A stretch of DNA of 7,834 nt from Candidatus Atribacteria bacterium 1244-E10-H5-B2 (GTDB lineage: Bacteria > Atribacterota > JS1 > SB-45 > 34-128). The stretch lies in assembly GCA_003575245.1 (NCBI GenBank), contig NMQN01000248.1, positions 1-7,834 on the forward strand, read 5' to 3'. The notes beneath the pieces were generated by a model, which was not told where the DNA came from, did no database searches, and saw only the letters and a list, made by a program, of their open reading frames with translations. The position numbers and the translations under genes are program-made. Positions 6,177 to 7,834 of the stretch are shown one piece after another. Within the stretch, counting starts at the first letter, position 1, and each line of letters opens with the position of its first letter.

Positions 6177-7426
6177 GTCCTTTGCCCTCTTTGTTGATCG
6201 GTACTTCTTGGCGGATACTTGCCGTAATCATTAGCTACATCGTATAGGGTAACGATATTTTTAGGAGGAACATTCGACTGAATTATATGAACCTGATTAA
6301 AGATAAAGCCGCCACCTGGCGCAAAATCTGTTATCCTCCTTTTAACCTCTTTTTCAACATCCATCGGCGATCCAAAAGGCAAAATGCTCTGGGTATCACA
6401 GCCTCCACCCCAGAAAGTAATCTTATCCCCATATTTCTCCTTCAGCATTCTGGAATCCATGTTAGCGGCTGAGACTTGTACTGGGTTTATAGCATCTATG
6501 CCGAGTTCTATGTAATCGCTAATCAACTCCTCAATTGAGCCGCAAACATGAAGAAGCAAGAAAGCCTTTGAATTCTTTTTAATGAACTCCCATAGCGCTC
6601 TTTGTCTGGGCTTTACGACTTCACGATAAATCTCCGGGCTTATTACAAGCCCGTTCTGCGTTCCTATATCTTCCCCTCCAACCATTATCACGTCCACATA
6701 ATCTCCTACCTGATCTAAATATCTCTTAGCATATTCAATATTTGCCCGCACGAGCTTATCCATCAATTTTTCTACAAACTGCCTATTCAAAATAAGGTCG
6801 GTAAAGAATCGCTCATATCCCATTAATCCGCTGGCAGCTTCAAATATGCTTCCTCCAAAACTTCCTACCAATGCATACTCCGAATTCTCATACCAGTATC
6901 TTGCTTCTGACCTCAAGTCATCCAAATATATGTCAAGATTGTTTACATCAGGAAGCTTGTAAAATGAAAATGGGGCAGGCCATACAAAGTCATCCAAATC
7001 ATCAATTGTAGCATTGGCAAGAGGCCAGTAAATGTGGTCAAAGTAATGTCCATTAAATGGCATTCTTGCAACCACATTATCACCTTCATAAGCTATCCTT
7101 GAACCATCAGGAAGCGTGACAGGTCGCCAGCCATCAGGAACTTGACAGAGTGATCCATCTGCTAATTTATCTGGTCTCCACTTTTCGTTACGAGGTAACA
7201 CCGCCTTCAGATCTACATTAAACCTTTGAAGAACCTCCTCATCAGGTATGACTATTTGCTGATATAGATCAAATATTCTGCATTCGGTCTTTATACCAAG
7301 ATAGCTACAAAGACGATTGTAAGCAATTGCGGAAATGCCAGATGGACCAACGCATCCAAAATCGATAGGTACCCGGTCGGGTTCTTTATGCTCAAGTGCC
7401 ATCCTGACCCTTTCTCTGGAAGTCAT
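6173..7426 (-). CDS. URO-D superfamily protein, probable cobamide-dependent methyltransferase (MtaA/MtbA-like)
   Basis: The 417-residue protein belongs to the uroporphyrinogen-decarboxylase superfamily, opening with RVRMALEHKEPDRVP (6-20), the hallmark start of the non-HemE branch. It does not show the RQAGR motif of true HemE. It keeps the zinc-ligand pattern of corrinoid methyltransferases: His293 and Cys295 in LLHVCGS, and Cys343 in WGGGCDTQ. Family glycine-rich and acidic stretches are present (VMVGGEDIG-like near 247-255, FIFNQVHIIQSNVPPKN near 374-390). Members of this branch move methyl groups between a corrinoid protein and a thiol or folate acceptor. No corrinoid protein or MtrH-type partner lies in the window, so the acceptor is unknown. 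The start ATG has an AGGAGG site 5 bases upstream (7432-7437). It appears to lead the importer-A operon. It is longer than typical MtaA (about 340 residues), with extra N-terminal sequence between residues 70 and 160. Confidence 0.85.
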   Translation of the reverse strand: MTSRERVRMALEHKEPDRVPIDFGCVGPSGISAIAYNRLCSYLGIKTECRIFDLYQQIVIPDEEVLQRFNVDLKAVLPRNEKWRPDKLADGSLCQVPDGWRPVTLPDGSRIAYEGDNVVARMPFNGHYFDHIYWPLANATIDDLDDFVWPAPFSFYKLPDVNNLDIYLDDLRSEARYWYENSEYALVGSFGGSIFEAASGLMGYERFFTDLILNRQFVEKLMDKLVRANIEYAKRYLDQVGDYVDVIMVGGEDIGTQNGLVISPEIYREVVKPRQRALWEFIKKNSKAFLLLHVCGSIEELISDYIELGIDAINPVQVSAANMDSRMLKEKYGDKITFWGGGCDTQSILPFGSPMDVEKEVKRRITDFAPGGGFIFNQVHIIQSNVPPKNIVTLYDVANDYGKYPPRSTDQQRGQRT

Positions 7427-7431
7427 TAAAT

Positions 7432-7437
7432 CCTCCT
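7432..7437 (-). promoter_or_regulatory. Shine-Dalgarno site of the URO-D-like gene
   Basis: AGGAGG on the minus strand lies 5 bases before ATG 7426-7424 and fixes the start. Only 51 bases separate this gene from the broken regulator copy, and I see no clear promoter there, so read-through from the regulator region is possible. Confidence 0.7.
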
Positions 7438-7477
7438 CTTTTATCTATAAATTTTAACTTTGTATTTAGGTACTATC

Positions 7478-7660
7478 TTACCTTTTCTCTATCTTCTTCT
7501 CTAACTCTTTCCTTCTAGCCTCGTAGAATCGTTGTATTTCTTTATTTAAAGTTTCCGGACTGATGCCCAGAATCTCGGTAATCTTTTTAGTCTGGATCTT
7601 AGAAGGGATGAGTCCCCGGTCTCAAAGTGCTCCACAGTCTCTACAGTGGCATTTCGGCAT
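7478..7660 (-). pseudogene. Broken partial copy of the XRE-type regulator, tandem to the first
   Basis: From 7624 downward this segment is homologous to the C-terminal part of the neighbouring regulator at a spacing of about 187-188 bases. It encodes GLIPSKIQTKKITEIL, then NKEIQRFYEARRKEL and a basic end, against GLIPSENHIKKIVEIL and NKELSQFYQAKKKEL in the first copy. Similarity continues past the stop (TAAGATA). Just before GLIPS it has lost one base relative to copy 1 (GACCGGGGACTC against GACAGGAGGACTC), which breaks the FETGGLIPS frame. A short ATG frame upstream (7658-7660, MPKCHCRDCGAL) is in register with the tail but is interrupted by TGA at 7622-7624. The DNA-binding half is absent. 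I call it a remnant of a partial tandem duplication. The alternative, a small Cys-rich gene with an in-frame UGA, is discussed as a finding. Confidence 0.6.
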
Positions 7661-7664
7661 TATC

Positions 7665-7834
7665 TTATCTCTCCTTAATTTGTTTTTTTAGCTCTTTCTT
7701 TTTGGCCTGATAGAACTGGGAAAGCTCTTTATTAAATGTTCCCCTATCAAGATCCAGAATCTCAACAATCTTCTTAATATGGTTCTCAGAAGGGATGAGT
7801 CCTCCTGTCTCAAACTGTGAAATATAGATTTGTG
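7665..7834 (-). CDS. XRE-family helix-turn-helix regulator, C-terminal 55 residues (cut by window edge)
   Basis: A frame entering from the right edge encodes QIYISQFETGGLIPS at its start, then IKKIVEILDLDRGTF and a Lys/Glu-rich coiled tail ending QIKER. The pattern of IYISQFETG followed by P-S and then I-VEIL is the recognition helix and following helices of the XRE/Cro-type DNA-binding fold. The N-terminal part, including the first two helices, is outside the window. It ends in TAA 7667-7665. The position upstream of the URO-D/importer operon in the same direction makes it a candidate local regulator, but nothing here shows what it binds. Confidence 0.7.
   Translation of the reverse strand, partial: QIYISQFETGGLIPSENHIKKIVEILDLDRGTFNKELSQFYQAKKKELKKQIKER

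Noticed and set aside
7600..7624. Selenocysteine insertion at the in-frame TGA with a GGGGA/TCCCT hairpin after it
   Set aside because: The stem is only about five pairs, and most of it also occurs in the intact first copy, where it simply encodes GLIPS. There is no sign of a bacterial SECIS element, and a frameshifted duplicate explains the TGA more simply.
7619..7660. Programmed +1 frameshift at CTT-TGA (as in the release-factor-2 gene) in the broken regulator copy
   Set aside because: Shifting +1 at 7622-7627 gives FETG and then a sequence with no similarity to the regulator tail, ending at a stop. The homologous tail is in the original frame, so a +1 shift would not restore the protein.
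1..7834. CRISPR array, tRNA, rRNA or insertion sequence
   Set aside because: Scanning the gaps showed no regularly spaced repeats, no cloverleaf, no transposase frame and no IS-type ends with target duplications.

Overview
Every gene I can support lies on the minus strand, so the window is best read from 7834 down to 1. It is a carbohydrate-uptake locus. The order is: the end of a small XRE-type helix-turn-helix regulator, a broken partial copy of that regulator, a zinc/cobamide methyltransferase-like member of the uroporphyrinogen-decarboxylase (URO-D) superfamily, sugar ABC importer A (permease, binding protein, double-domain ATPase), and sugar ABC importer B (binding protein, single-domain ATPase, and the start of a permease that runs off the left edge).

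The DNA is AT-rich, with strong Shine-Dalgarno sites of the AAAGGAGGTGA type before both binding-protein genes. Both binding proteins have ordinary signal peptides without a lipobox cysteine. That fits free periplasmic proteins and hence a two-membrane bacterium. URO-D-like methyltransferases beside ribose-type importers are familiar from anaerobic heterotrophs (Atribacterota-, Thermotogae-, Spirochaete- or clostridia-like). The lineage is an inference with low confidence.

Region by region: 7478-7834 holds the regulator tail and its tandem remnant. 6173-7426 is the methyltransferase-like gene. 6132-6176 is a 14-codon reading frame joined by ATGA overlaps both to the end of that gene and to the start of the permease (5152-6135). 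5064-5137 is a tandem duplication of the ribosome-binding segment of binding protein A (4046-5068). 3925-4003 is a long-loop inverted repeat, probably an attenuating terminator, before ATPase A (2395-3891). 2109-2394 is a 286-base leader with palindromes, mini reading frames and repeated Shine-Dalgarno-like sites before binding protein B (987-2108). A hairpin at 910-942 separates binding protein B from ATPase B (139-888), and a permease start occupies 1-114.

In each importer a binding protein captures a sugar or polyol, a BPD_transp_2-type permease carries it across the inner membrane, and an ATPase drives import. The two importers have different ATPase architectures and gene orders, so they are not recent duplicates of each other. 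The adjacent URO-D-type gene retains a His-x-Cys...Cys zinc-site pattern, which suggests that a substrate may be O-methylated or that imported carbon feeds methyl-group metabolism; this is inference. I found no CRISPR array, tRNA, rRNA or transposase. The most unusual material is in the translation-initiation and intergenic architecture rather than in a new enzyme.
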